NCBI RefSeq assembly: GCF_040412425.1
Contig: NC_089762.1
Coordinates: 23,568,391 to 23,632,390, forward strand
Direction of reading: 5' to 3'
Length of the DNA: 64,000 nucleotides
Origin: Macrobrachium rosenbergii
Taxonomy: Eukaryota; Arthropoda; Malacostraca; Decapoda; Palaemonidae
The translations under genes and the position numbers were made by a program. The notes below the pieces were generated by a model, which was not told the origin of the DNA, did not search any database, and saw only the letters and a list, made by a program, of their open reading frames with translations. This document shows, piece after piece, positions 50,801 to 63,010 of the stretch. The number at the start of each line of letters is the position of its first letter. Position 1 is the stretch's first letter.

Positions 50801-51789
50801 TCTCCTGATTTTTAGATCCTTATTTATATTCTTAAGTTTACTTCTCTCCACTTGCTCTCCTATGTTTGATAACTGTAATTAACTGAACAATTCACTGAGT
50901 GAAGGAGACTCCTTACAAAAAAAAAAAAACCATGGTCTCTAATCAGCAACTTGGCTTTAATAAAGCTGAAAGAAGCAAAACAAATAATCCTTAGTATTCA
51001 TTTGTTAGTAATAGACGTTAGTAATAAATTTCCCTGAGAAGCATTAAAAATAAAAAAGAGGTAAATATGTGGGACATGAAGACAAAAATTTCACAATTTA
51101 CCCCGAATGGAATGACGCACAGAGGGAAAGAGTAGGGAAGGGGGTGTTTTGTTATTTCATTAAGATCGTGTTGATTAGGTTAGGAAGGAATCACTCAAAA
51201 ATTACATGATGGGGGTCCTGCAAGGGGGGGGGGGGAGAATGGAATCTGTAATATATCACCTTACTCTAAACACTCCAATGATGCAAGTTAGATTACTCTA
51301 GCATCCCTACTTCTTTCAGATTGTTTATAAATAACCATCAAGTTCATTCAGATTGCTAGACTACTCTAGAGGACTTAACAAAATGGTTATCTTCAGTAAT
51401 GAACAGCTAAAATACCAGTAAGTTCCTATTCAGTAGTGTTTCAAAACTCAAAACCTTAATATACAACAACACTATAATAACCTTATGTTACAAAAGACAA
51501 TTGAGATAAAACAAAATTAATCTGTCATTATGAAAGACTATTGAAATCAAATTGTTTAAACCTTCCTCATAACTGCATGATAATTTTAACAATAAATTCA
51601 ACTACTATAACATATTGTACTACATTTAAGATTAAATGAAATCTGTAGATGTCATCGTAAACTGAACTACAAAAGCAAATGCAAAACGTGAGACAGGCAA
51701 AGATTCAAGTTAGTCCATCTGAAGATGAGAGACAGTTCCTGATTTAATGTTGTACAATCAAACAGTAGAGGTCTGAGTTAAAATTTGCA
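50801..51789. other. Unassigned sequence
   Basis: Includes a run of 12 G at about 51223-51235. Otherwise nothing recognised. Confidence 0.4.
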
Positions 51790-53990
51790 GTCTTTTCCAT
51801 GCAGCTTTGGCCACTGGTTGGCAGGAGCATGCATCCTCAGCGACCATCCTGAGTACTTTTCGTGAAAGTTTGCTACTGTTTTGTTCTTATAGAGGTGGTG
51901 TCACTCAGGGTTGCCCAGGAACCAATATCATATTCCAAGGGGATATTTTGTTGAGCCACATGAAGAATGTACCATCAGCGCATGTAGATTTCCACAGAGC
52001 TAATCATGCAATCCATGCCCCAGGATCTGCTGATATCTTCTGGTGTTCTCTGTATTCAACAAAACTAAATCTTGAACCTTGATAGGGCATTCTATTGAAA
52101 TTTCAATGTCACACAAAGGTGAAGGGCTCGTCAGTTCAGGTTTTTGCGAACCACCAGTGTTCCACTGAATATGGCATAATTCTCCCAGAGCAACTGACTT
52201 TCGTGGTTTTTTCCTGTGCTTAGAGAGAGAGAGAGAGCAAGGCTGATGTTCCTTATGTACAGCAGTCTGGCTGGAGTGGGAGTGAATGAGGCTTCCAGAT
52301 CATTGCTGCTAAGATAAGGACTGGAGTAGTTATTTATCATGGTTTTGACCACAGCTAGGACAGTTCATTTATAACAACATTAACTTCCCTGGGTATGTAG
52401 TTATGAGACCATCAAAAGACTGATTAATTATACATAAAACCCATCTTGCCAAGGTGCTTGAGGAACGATGCCCAGCTAAACAGGTGTGTGTTTCAGATTT
52501 ATCAGTGAATTGTTGGCTGCAGTGAACAGGGATTTGGGGAGTCTGTAATGTGCTGCAGCCTGGTGGAATAGAGGATCTTTGATGTTGTAAGAGTTTTGCA
52601 AACAAATGAGGCTACAGCATGCATTTAGCACACATGAAGAAACATGTACCTCCATCCAATACCTTTATTGGACACACTAATGTTTACTGTAATGTCCAGT
52701 CTTGCACACTAGAGGGGCTTCATAAGCTATACTCTCCCCTTCGGCAAAGGAGGAAATCCCAAAGATTGGAAGGGACATTCTGCAAACATCTGCACAGCAT
52801 GAACAGATTGGGATGCTGCAAATGGATTGTTACATATGAATTGGCCAGAATCTACTAATTTTTTATGATGAAAAGAGAGCTTGACTCCACAGTGGAGGTG
52901 CAGCTCGTAACAATGGTTGATGAACAGCTTCCACAAGTGTGTTTATGGTCCACATGGAAGGAGTAGATTGTGTAAGGTTCCATATCTGCATTCTGCAGTT
53001 GTCCTAAGCAGGGTATCTGTCCATCCTTCATGAGTTGTTTTTCATTTGCAATAATCAAGAGACACAAGGGGAAGGGGACAGAAGTGAAGTGGTCTACTGT
53101 GGTGGTATTGCCTGTAACTGCATCTAGATGAGCGGTATCTAAAGTGGATCAGTTGCCTTGAATTTGGTGGATGGACTTGGCACTAAAATTGCGTCATTTG
53201 TTCTACAAACCATATGGCCCTTCTCAAGGAGAATGCCTTAAAATCACTACTGTTGCCCTGGTAGGGGCCTTGAATGCATCCTGTTTCTTTTAAAGTCCTT
53301 CTTAGATGAGCCAGTGAGAGCCTCAGTACCAAAGTAGATCTTCAGTAGTCTTGCTGCAGAACCATCAGATCCATTATTAGGAGGTCAACTGGGTTTTCTT
53401 AAATGAGGAGTTAGTGAATGGCAATATGTTTCTTCAGAATATTGTAAACTCCTTGATTCACTAGTACTAAACCAAATAAAAATTTACCTGACTCTCCAGA
53501 GCTGGCTCTTGAACAAATTTAACTGTGTGTGTGTGTAAGTGCACATACAATCTGGCTACATTAGTGATAGCCAAGAGCTCCAATAAGGGTACCACAGGAA
53601 ATGATAGGGCAGCCCCTTGCCACTGATGCATAGGTCCAGTCTTATCCAAGTAAGTAAGTGCACCCTCCCTGGGCACTAGGTGAGGCACTGATAAGGATAA
53701 CAGATCTATTTATCACAAGGCTGCATGGAAGGTATGGATTTCACCCAGCCCTTGGTACTGCAGGAATGGGGCTGAATTTCTCCATGATGTATTTGCTCAG
53801 AGGTTTGTCCTATGAAGAATTAGCCCTCCAAATTTCCTGGATTAGGAGTTGTCCCTGAGTTGCAAGGATGCTGAGTTAACAATGGATTGAAGAAGCAACA
53901 AAAACTTCTCCTCATGAGTGGCTTTGGGGCGTTTGAAGGCAGAATGCTGTAGGTTCAAGTAGATTAATATTAAGAATCCTTTCCATCCCA
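51790..53990 (-). other. Unrecognised region with coding-like short frames
   Basis: This block is less AT-rich than its surroundings and has several short minus-strand frames (53467-53688, 52855-53067, 52727-52936, 52369-52605, 52131-52352) in different phases. One frame (52855-53067) contains EPYTIYSFHVDHKHTCGSC, with Cys/His spacing that looks protein-like. The 53467-53688 frame meets a donor-like CAG|GTAAAT (exon end 53488). I do not recognise the family. It could be a decayed transposon ORF, a processed pseudogene, or exons with frameshifts. Confidence 0.3.
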
Positions 53991-54293
53991 TGTCGTCTTC
54001 AAAGCAAAACATTAATGAGTAACTATGTTATCCTAACTAATGAATACAGTAACAACCAAACAGAAAGGGTTCAAAATAAACAAGTTAAAAATGCGGCTAA
54101 GTTTCTTCGGTGCAATCGAGTTTTCTGTACAGCCGCTACAGCGTATAATCAAGGCCACCGAAAATAGATCTATCTTTCGGTGGTCTCAGTATAATTCATA
54201 GAATGTCAATCGCGGGGGTGGCGATCTCCCTGCCGAGTGTGTGACCTTGGGCAGCCATACTGAAAGGTCTCGGTCCAGCTCATAGTACTATAC

Positions 54294-54385
<92 letters not shown>

Positions 54386-54482
54386 TATTATTATCTTATT
54401 ACTATTAATATTTTTACTATTGTTATTATAATTATTATTGTTGCTGTTATTATTATTATGATTGTTATTATCATTAATTATT
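54294..54482. repeat. (TTA)n microsatellite
   Basis: Pure TTA to about 54380, then interrupted ATT/GTT-type repeats to 54482. The Ile/Asn-repeat frame across it is an artefact. Confidence 0.97.
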
Positions 54483-54639
54483 ATAACTTGACCCAATTTC
54501 ACAGAGAAAAATTACCTTACAAAAACAGGTTGGCCTAAGCACTCCAACCATTGTGGTCAAGGCCAAAGCATCTGCTCTTGGATTTAAGCAGTGTTTAGCA
54601 TAAATGGTTCCTGTAAATTCCAGGACTCTCTTTGCATAC

Positions 54640-56085
54640 AGTCACTAAACACTAACTAAACAGTAATGTACAGTCACTAAACACTAACTAAACGGTAATG
54701 TACAATCACTTAACACTAACATTCACAATACACTTACACTCACTAAACACTCACACTTACTTTACACTCACACTCACTAAACACACATTTACATAACACT
54801 CACTCACCCTCACTTAAACACTCACACTTACTATTCACTCAAACTAAATAACACTAAACACTCACTGAATACTAAACACTCACTAGGCACTCACCATACA
54901 CTAAACTCTCACTAAACACTCATAAAACACTAAACAGTCACTAAATACTCACTGTACCCCAAATGCTCAGTAAACACTCACTAAACACTCACTTAATCCT
55001 AAACATTTATTAAACATTAAACACTCAATAAGCATACACTAAGCACTCACCATCACTAAAAGTTCACTAAGTACTCACTATACACTATCACTCACTAAAC
55101 CCTAAACATGCATTAAACACTAAATACTCACTAAACCCTAAATGCTCATTAAATCCCTAAACACTCGTTAAACATTAAACAGTCAATGAACATTCATAAT
55201 CACTCATTAAACAGTCGCGAAACACTTACACACTAAACGTTCACTAAACACTAATCTTCACAAGACATTCATTAAACACTCACTAAACATTCACTGAATA
55301 CTTACTAAACATTCATGAAACACTAACATTCACTAAACCCTAAAGACTCACTAAACATTCACTGAATATGTAAAAACTAAACATTCACTAAACATTAACA
55401 TTCATTAAACTTTCACTAAACCCTAAGCACTCACTAAACACAAACTAAATATTCATAAAGCCCTAAACACTCACTAAACATTCACTGAATGCTTACACAC
55501 TAAACATTCAGAAAATGCTAACATTCACAAAACATTCATTAAACCCTAAAAACTCACTAAACATTCACTGAATACTTACACATTAAACATTCACTAAACC
55601 CTAAACACTAACTAAACATTCACTGAATACTTACAAACTAAACATTCACTAAACTAACATTCACAAGACATTCACTAAACATTCACTGCATACTTACACA
55701 CTAAACATTCACTAACATTCACAAAACATTCACTAAACCTTCACTGAATACTTACACATTAAACACTAACATTCACAAAACATTCACTAAACCCTAAACA
55801 CTCACTAAACATTCACTAACATTCACAAAATATTCACTAAACCCTAAACACTTAGTAAACATTCACTGAATACTTACACAATAAACATTCACTAACATTC
55901 GCTAAACCTTAAAGACTCACTAAACATTCACTGAATACTTACACACGAAACTTTCACTAACATTCACAAATCATTCACTAAACCCTAAACTAAACACTCA
56001 CTAAACACTTGCTCATAAACATTCACTAAACACTCACTCACTAAACTGTAAATATTCGCTGCACACTTACTCATTAAACATTAAC
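54640..56085 (+). repeat. Degenerate CACTAAACATT-type minisatellite, ~1.4 kb
   Basis: Irregular reiteration of 10-14-base modules CACTAAACA, CATTCACTAAA and CACTGAATACTTACACA. A higher-order ~60-70-base unit (CTAAACATTCACTGAATACTTACACACTAAACATTC) is visible between about 55270 and 55990. There are many indels, so no single period holds. No ORF. Confidence 0.92.
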
Positions 56086-56240
56086 GATAGAAAAATTTCT
56101 CAATCGCGCTAAGCCCCTGGTCAATTTGTGGGTTACCAGAACTTTAAAGATGGCTGCAATTCTTTGCAGAGCCACCCTGGTGGAAGACCATCGAACTACG
56201 TAATGATGGTATAGAGATCACAACTAAAGGTATATAGCCT

Positions 56241-56440
56241 CTATGTTCCAAGTGGATCTTGTCCAGATCATTCTTGTCATCCCTGGGGTGACAGTAGGGA
56301 ATCTGGGATTTCCAAAGGTTTCTGGGAATTCCCAAGGCCTCTATGTTCCAAGTGGATCTTGTCCAGATCATTCTTGTCATCCCTGGGGTGACAGTAGGGA
56401 ATCTGGAAATTCCAAAGGTTTCTGAGAATTCCCGAGGCAT
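56241..56440 (+). repeat. 100-bp tandem duplication
   Basis: Unit 56241-56340 (starting CTATGTTCCAAGTGGATC) is repeated at 56341-56440 with only a few changes in its last third. Confidence 0.95.
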
Positions 56441-57060
56441 CTGGGGCTTCCAAAGGCCAAGACAATTTCCAGGCTCTGTAGCCTTTGGATTTCTTGCACA
56501 ATACTAAAGAACAGAGTTTTATGGAGAAGAAATTAGATATGAAAGGCTTTGAAGATTTCTTAAGGGGAAGTCCACATTTTTGGAGATGAATAAGCCCACA
56601 TTCTTGGAGATGAATTCCGGAGGCTTCTGGGGCCTCTCCAAGAATGCTTCAGGAGGTAAAGACTGCTTCAAAAGATCCTGGAGTCGTGAAGGCGTCTTCA
56701 AAAATACCCAGAATTCTTCTCTCATCATCGGGAGATATCTAAGTATATTAGTAATAGGGAATCCCATAAGATTATAGAAGACGACTCGTTAAAGTAAAGA
56801 AACTGCTTATGTGTCAGAAAAAGAACTGTAAGTAATGGTTAACTCAATGTTAAAACAATCTAAAACCTTCGGGATTTTCCTTGAAGACATTTTGGAATCC
56901 TTCAGTCTCCAGCTCCTGGAAGAACGAGATAAATGCCACTCAGACATGTACCAAATTCCAAAAACTCCAGGAACAATCTCCGAGATGCTTCAAATCATCT
57001 GGAAGCCTTCAGAGAGAGCAAGTGTCATATTTGAAAAGCTGGGTTAGAGAAAGCAACCAG
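56441..57060. other. Spacer between tandem repeats
   Basis: Contains short reiterations (TTTTGGAGATGAATAAGCCC / TTCTTGGAGATGAATTCC near 56577-56620). A 70-codon plus frame (56835-57047) overlaps another frame and has no motif. Confidence 0.4.
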
Positions 57061-57850
57061 TATGGAGAAGGGAAGGGTCCAACCCAGAGGCTGCTTCCTT
57101 GGAGGAAGGTAGGTATCCTGCCAGGCTGGGGAAGCGGGCCTGGAGAGGGCCCAAGCCTCTCAAGGATGGGCCCCAAAAGCCCCCAAGGCTCGCCAGCCTT
57201 TTGAGGGCAGATTTGAAGGGAAGGGTCCGACCCAGAGGCTGCTTCCTCGGAGGAAGGCAGGTATCCTGCCAGGCTGGGGAAGTGGGCCTGGAGAGGGCCC
57301 AGGAACTTCAAGGATAAGGCCCAAAAGCCCCCAAGGCTCGCCAGTCCCTTGAGGGCAGCCTTGAAGGGAAGGGTCCAACCCAGAGACTGCTTCCTCAGAG
57401 GAAAGCAGGTATCCTGCCAAGCTGGGGAAGCGGGCCTGGAGAGGGCCTAAGAACTTCAAGGATGAGGCCCAAAAGCCCCATGGCTCGCCAGTCCCTTGAG
57501 GGCAGCCTTGAAGGGAAGGGTCCAACCCAGAGTCTGCTTCCTCGGAGGAAGGTAGGTAAGCTGCCATGCTAGGGAAGCAGGCCTGGAGAGGGCCCAAGAA
57601 CTTCAAGGATGAGGCCCAAAAGCCCCCAAGTCTCGCCAGTCCCTTGAGGGCAGCCTTGAAGGGAAGGGTCCAACCCAGAGCTGCTTCCTCGGAGGAAGGC
57701 AGGTATTCTGCCAGGCTGGGGAAGTGGGCCTGGAGAGAGCCCAATAACTTCAAGGATGGGCCCTAAAAGCCACCAAGACTCGCCAGTCTCTTGAGGGTAG
57801 CCTTGAAGGGAAGGGTCCGACCCAGAGGCTGCTTTCTTAGAGGAAGCCAG
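57061..57850 (+). repeat. ~148-bp GC-rich tandem repeat, 5+ copies
   Basis: The phase marker GGAAGGGTCC occurs at 57071, 57219, 57367, 57514, 57662 and 57809 (spacing 147-148). Units are GC-rich and very similar. Both strands stay open over several units: the minus strand has a 197-codon frame (57160-57753) with repeating FPSLA-YLPSSEEA and FWASSLKFLGPLQA segments. Because the unit is not consistently a multiple of three, the frame drifts between units, so I treat this as a non-coding minisatellite. It adjoins the coiled-coil pseudogene. Confidence 0.93.
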
Positions 57851-58030
57851 GTATCATGTTGCATCATGTTCCAGGGCATTGCAGTCTTCTGGGCCCATTC
57901 GACGGGGCTGGCTAGATAATGGGTGTGGGGGGACTCCCGTGGGCAACACCCATCCTCCATCAGATCCCGTCGAAAGGACCCAGAAGATGGCAGCACCTCC
58001 GGAGCGACACACAGCAGAGTCAACAGGAGG

Positions 58031-58870
58031 CTAGTCAGAATCCTCCACAGACCTGCTTAACTTTGGGGGGTTGTTCCTCCTGCTTTGTTTCTTCTTCGTC
58101 TGGACTACCTCTTTTTCCTTCCAACCCCCAGTTCGGCAGAGCGGTTCTCTTTCATTGTTGAGGTTTTCCTTCGATGAGACAATTTGCGGTTCCTTCTCAG
58201 CCAAGTTCTGTTGGAGCGATTGAGTTCGATCGTCCAGCTTCTGGACCTTCTGGACACCTAATTTATCCCTCTGGGCCTCTTTTCCAAGACTGTTGTCAAG
58301 AGCGCCACTTCTTGCTCAAGGAACATGAATTTCTTGGCGTGAGGCTCGCTGGTGTCCTCACAGCTCTTTCCTCATCTTCTTTCTCTGCGAGTCATGGGCC
58401 TTCAACTTTTCCTCGAGATAAGACTGTAGACCTTATTCACATTTTTCATCTTCCAGTTCGAGTATTTTTCCTTTGTTCTTTTCAAGTTCCGTTTCTTGGT
58501 GAGCGAGGAAGTACTTCAGTTGTTCAATACCCTTTTATTTATTAATCATGGCGTCCTCCCATTCTTCACTTTTCTTATTTACGCATTAGTTATTCGAGGA
58601 AAAGTCTTATTTTTACTTTCAATTTTCCTTATTTCCCGAGCATCAACAAGAGCTTTCCGAAGTTCTTCAACACAGGACCATCCTTTCATTAACTCCTTCT
58701 CTAAATCCTCATTCTTTTGGTTATGAAATTCTTCCTTCAGAATGGTGTCATCATTTTCAGTGTGGTTGTTCCACTTCCTGAGAGCAGACTTAACCATATT
58801 GGCCTCTCCATGTAGATGGCTCGTCAGTCCTCGAAAAACATTTTTAACAATATCTTGTCCAAAGTTTTAA
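58031..58870 (-). pseudogene. Coiled-coil protein pseudogene
   Basis: On the minus strand a frame from about 58870 runs through FRGLTSHLHGEANMVKSALR, with hydrophobic-charged heptads such as EDLEKELMKG...CVEELRKALVDA, to a stop at 58579. After a frame change, a second frame from about 58545 to 58031 stays coding-like for ~170 codons with only three stops (TAA, TGA, TGA). It contains TELEKNKGKILELEDEK, YLEEKLKAHDSQRKK and VQKLDDRTQSLQQNLAEKE. Such Leu/Glu/Lys heptads predict a long parallel coiled coil, as in golgin, kinectin or myosin-tail-like proteins; I cannot name the parent. The absence of visible introns could mean a processed copy, or simply one long exon. Confidence 0.6.
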
Positions 58871-59289
58871 ACTCCCCATGTTTCCAATACTGGAATTATG
58901 GTTACCTTTTCTTCTACTTCTTCAAAGCATATAATTTTACTTACAGATTCTAACGGAAACTGGAATAAAAATGGGAGAAAAAGACATTTCCAAAATAAGT
59001 TTTGAGAAAAGTGTTGAAGTCTTCAGTCCAGGCGAAACAAGATTCCAGAGGAAAAGAATTTGTATCTTGTACATGTTTCTAGAAATGTTCTCAGAAACTA
59101 GACTCGAAAAATAATGACCAGACCTAAAATTACTTAATTATTGGTGTCTCATTAAATCTGCTTTATAAACCATGAATAAAATCGTTAAGAGCATCATATC
59201 TATGCATAAAAAATGGAAATAATAAAGTATTGGCATTTTACCTTATATAAACGCTCATATTCATTCTTATTCATTCATACATACACACA
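58871..59289. other. Unassigned sequence
   Basis: Nothing recognised. Confidence 0.4.
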
Positions 59290-59293
59290 CACA

Positions 59294-59296
<3 letters not shown>

Positions 59297-59382
<86 letters not shown>

Positions 59383-59673
59383 TATATATATATATATATA
59401 TATATACAGTATATATATGGATATATATATATATATACTGGGCCATACAAATAGATATATAACCTATATATATATATATATATATATTACCTATATAATA
59501 TAATATATATATATACAGTATATATTCCCCATATATACTCAGCATATGATAATGGACAACATTTCATATATATTATCCCTATGATGAATAATATATAAAT
59601 CATATATACACAATCACAGTATAACATAAATAAATTTCTATATATATCGGGATCGATACCCAGTACTGTATAT

Positions 59674-59713
<40 letters not shown>

Positions 59714-59782
59714 CCATATAAAATATAAGTCGATATATATATATAACTGTATAATATACCTATATATATATATATATATATA

Positions 59783-59816
<34 letters not shown>

Positions 59817-60402
59817 CCCAATGGACATATATTTCATATATAATTATCCTTCTGATATATATATATATATATATCATCATATATATATCACGTGTGGAAC
59901 ATAAATATATTTACTGACTATATCGGGATCGATACCCATATCTCTATATGGAAAGTATATATATTACCCATATATATACAAAAAAAAACGCCCTTGCTTT
60001 CCATATATATATATATATATATATATACGTAGTCAGAAATATATATCTATTCCATACGTGATTGTATATTGATATTTCATCTTATTCATATATATATATA
60101 TATATATGTTGTCCATTATATATATAGTATATATATATGGGGAAAATATATGGTATATATATATATTACTGTAGGTATATATATATATATAGTATATACA
60201 GGTTCCGATATATATTTGTATGGCCCAGTATATATATATATGCTATCCACCTATATATATATCCCGACGTGAGTATAAATACATATATATATATATTGTA
60301 TATGATTTATATATTATTCATAGATATATATATATATATAAATGTTGTCCATTGGGTATTATGAGTCGGGAAGTTGGATATAATATATATATATATATAC
60401 AG

Positions 60403-60443
<41 letters not shown>

Positions 60444-60576
60444 GTTATATATATATATATTTATTGTATATATATATATAACGCATACATACATTCCACC
60501 TACATACATACATACACATACATATAGTCACATATTTATTTCTATTCCACATTATACATGTATATATATTTGTATA

Positions 60577-60644
<68 letters not shown>

Positions 60645-60687
60645 GTGTATATATATATACATAACATAAATATATATATGCACATAC

Positions 60688-60776
<89 letters not shown>

Positions 60777-60840
60777 TATGTATATATATATACTTTTGTA
60801 TATATATATATATATATCATATAGCTGTATATATATATAT
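59297..60840. repeat. Extended TA-rich microsatellite region with interspersed words
   Basis: About 1.5 kb of TA tracts interrupted by recurring short words such as ATGTTGTCCATT (near 60108, 60342; inverse AATGGACAACAT near 59551), CGGGATCGATACCCA (59648 and 59926) and CAGTATATA. Frames of 60-108 Tyr/Ile codons on both strands are artefacts. The recurring words show it expanded by duplication of larger units, not only by TA slippage. Confidence 0.9.
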
Positions 60841-60938
60841 ATAATCAAGGGGTCATCTATAAATGTATATATAATCACACTATTATTTATATAATGTCAC
60901 ATTCCATCATAAGGTAAATATAAAAGACACTATTCTGT

Positions 60939-61007
<69 letters not shown>

Positions 61008-61156
61008 TTGTGTATATATACGTGTATAAGGGTCATATAGCTGTAGGCTTCTTAGTATGCAATCAAGGGGGTCATCTATATAATATACGTATAATCACAC
61101 TATTATTTATATATGATGTATTACATCATCAATGTAAAATTTTAAAAGACACTATT

Positions 61157-61162
<6 letters not shown>
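60841..61162 (+). repeat. ~220-bp duplication flanking a TA tract
   Basis: AATCAAGGGGTCATCTATA ... ATAATCACACTATTATTTATATA ... AAAAGACACTATTCT occurs at about 60842-60940 and again at about 61062-61160, each followed by a long pure TA tract. Confidence 0.9.
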
Positions 61163-61236
<74 letters not shown>

Positions 61237-61259
61237 TAGAGAGAGAGATAGAGAGATAG

Positions 61260-61291
<32 letters not shown>

Positions 61292-61334
61292 ATTATTGTA
61301 TATATGTATGTATGTGCAGATATATATATATATA

Positions 61335-61420
<86 letters not shown>
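61161..61420. repeat. (TA)n and (GA)n compound microsatellite
   Basis: Two pure TA tracts separated by GATAGAGAGA/GAGAGA repeats (about 61234-61290). Confidence 0.97.
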
Positions 61421-61422
<2 letters not shown>

Positions 61423-62030
61423 AGCAGACTCAGTGCACATTAAATTGTAGTCAAGGGCACGAATACTCTGGCGATTCACACTTCCTATATTGCTTCCTAA
61501 GTTTCGTGATTCATAATCACATCAATAGTGAGTTCTATGGAAAATCAAATAAATAAATAAAAGTACTGAGCTGCTAAAACTGAACTACGTTAAAATATTG
61601 ATCACTAAAAATCTATAAAGGCTGTTCAAAATTACACACACTAGAGCACACAAAAATACACACACACAAAGCATAAAATCACGTTACATACTGACACATG
61701 GTTATACAAGATCACATTAAAAATAGCAAAATCACAAAACACGCCAAATAAATAAAAAAAATTAAAATTGTTTAATTTTGAGAAGATTTTCAAAGAATGG
61801 AGAAACAAACTAAGACAGTAATATACTTATATAAAAAGCAGAAGCCGTTAATCTTACAACGCAAACGACAGAACCACACTAACAGTAAAAGCAAAATATT
61901 TGAAAAAAAAAGCAAAAGATCAGAGGTACAAATAGTAATGAGCTATGACAGAAACAATGAATAGAGGCAGTTTGAGTGTTTAATGAGGGAACCCGTAGTT
62001 TAATATTTAACGACTCAAGTATCTGAAGTT
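61421..62030. other. Unassigned AT-rich sequence
   Basis: Nothing recognised; short CACACA and AAATAAAT stretches only. Confidence 0.4.
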
Positions 62031-63010
62031 TTTGTTGGTTCTGTGCTTGGCCAATAACTTTAAAATCTTCGTAATCTATATGCGTTTTGCACTTGTGGCA
62101 TTTCTTACACAGGTTAGATCTGGATCCACTTCTGTAACCCGCTTATGGGAGTCGGCCCTGACCCTGAGAAGCCGCCTGGTAGATCCGACATATGTTCCCA
62201 GACTACATCTGGGGTAAGTATATTCATAAACAACACCAGACGACATCAAAGGGTCAAAGCCGATCTTTAAACCTGAAGAGCGAGCAGATTGTCTTTGGAT
62301 TTTTTGGGATGAGTTTGATGTCAATGGCCGCAAAGTTCTTCTGAACGATCCTAATGAAATCCTTTCTAAAGCTATCATGTAAAAATGGGAAAACGGCGTA
62401 TATAGGAAGTTTAGGGACATTAAAGTTTACTATGGGGTTGAATGATTTGTTCAGTAGTCTGGAAAGAATTCTATGGAAAGTTTTGTTTGGAAAGCAATTA
62501 TTATTAAACTATTGTTGCAGGAAAAGGATTTCTTCATGAAAAAGGGCCCAACTAGAAGTGAGAGTTAAAGCACGGTGTCTGAGTGTGGACCGAGTTCAGT
62601 TTGAAATTAGAAAAGCAGAAGCTATAAAAGTTTGACCCAAGACCAGTGAAAGTTCTTCTTCTAAATTTAGTAGTATTGAAACGGCCATTTTCTTTGAAAA
62701 ACAAAACAGCTAAAAAGGCCAGTTTAGAATTCTGTTCCTTCTCCAAGGTAAAAGTGATGGTGCTGAGACAGGTATTGCCAAATCATGAAATCAGTCGGAA
62801 ACGTTTTCTTATTTAAAAAGAGCAAACGTATCGTCTACATATCGAGAATAAAAAAAAGAGGGCGATAGGCCAAGGGGCATTCTTCAAGGATGTGCTATTC
62901 CAGGAACACATAAAAATGTCCGCAAAGGTTGGTCCTAGTGGCTTTCTATTTGTTTAAACAGTTTTCTATTAAATACAAAGGCCGTGTCCAGCACTGCTAG
63001 TTCTAAGAGT
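62031..63010 (-). pseudogene. Penelope-like retroelement fragment (RT C-terminus and GIY-YIG endonuclease)
   Basis: On the minus strand, in order: LLELAVLDTAFVF (about 63000-62960), GPTFADIFMC (about 62940-62910), RYVDDTFALFK (about 62848-62815) with the intact YVDD active site, and KLAFLAVLFF...RRTFTGLGSNFYSFC (about 62740-62630). The endonuclease remnant YTYPRCSLGTYVGSTRRLLRVRADSH follows at about 62230-62140. This order (RT followed by a C-terminal GIY-YIG domain with CPRC-type cysteines) is diagnostic of Penelope-like elements. Frameshifts separate the pieces, and the N-terminal RT is missing: it is cut off by the AAATA tract at 63010. Cys at the first CPRC position is Tyr here. Non-functional. 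Confidence 0.88.

Noticed and set aside
50490..50882. 130-codon Phe/Leu/Ser-rich open frame, possible membrane protein
   Set aside because: Product of a pyrimidine-rich tract lacking stop codons; no start context, splice signals or family motif.
54640..56085. Telomeric or subtelomeric repeat
   Set aside because: The modules (CACTAAACATT) are not the arthropod TTAGG repeat and the array is too irregular.
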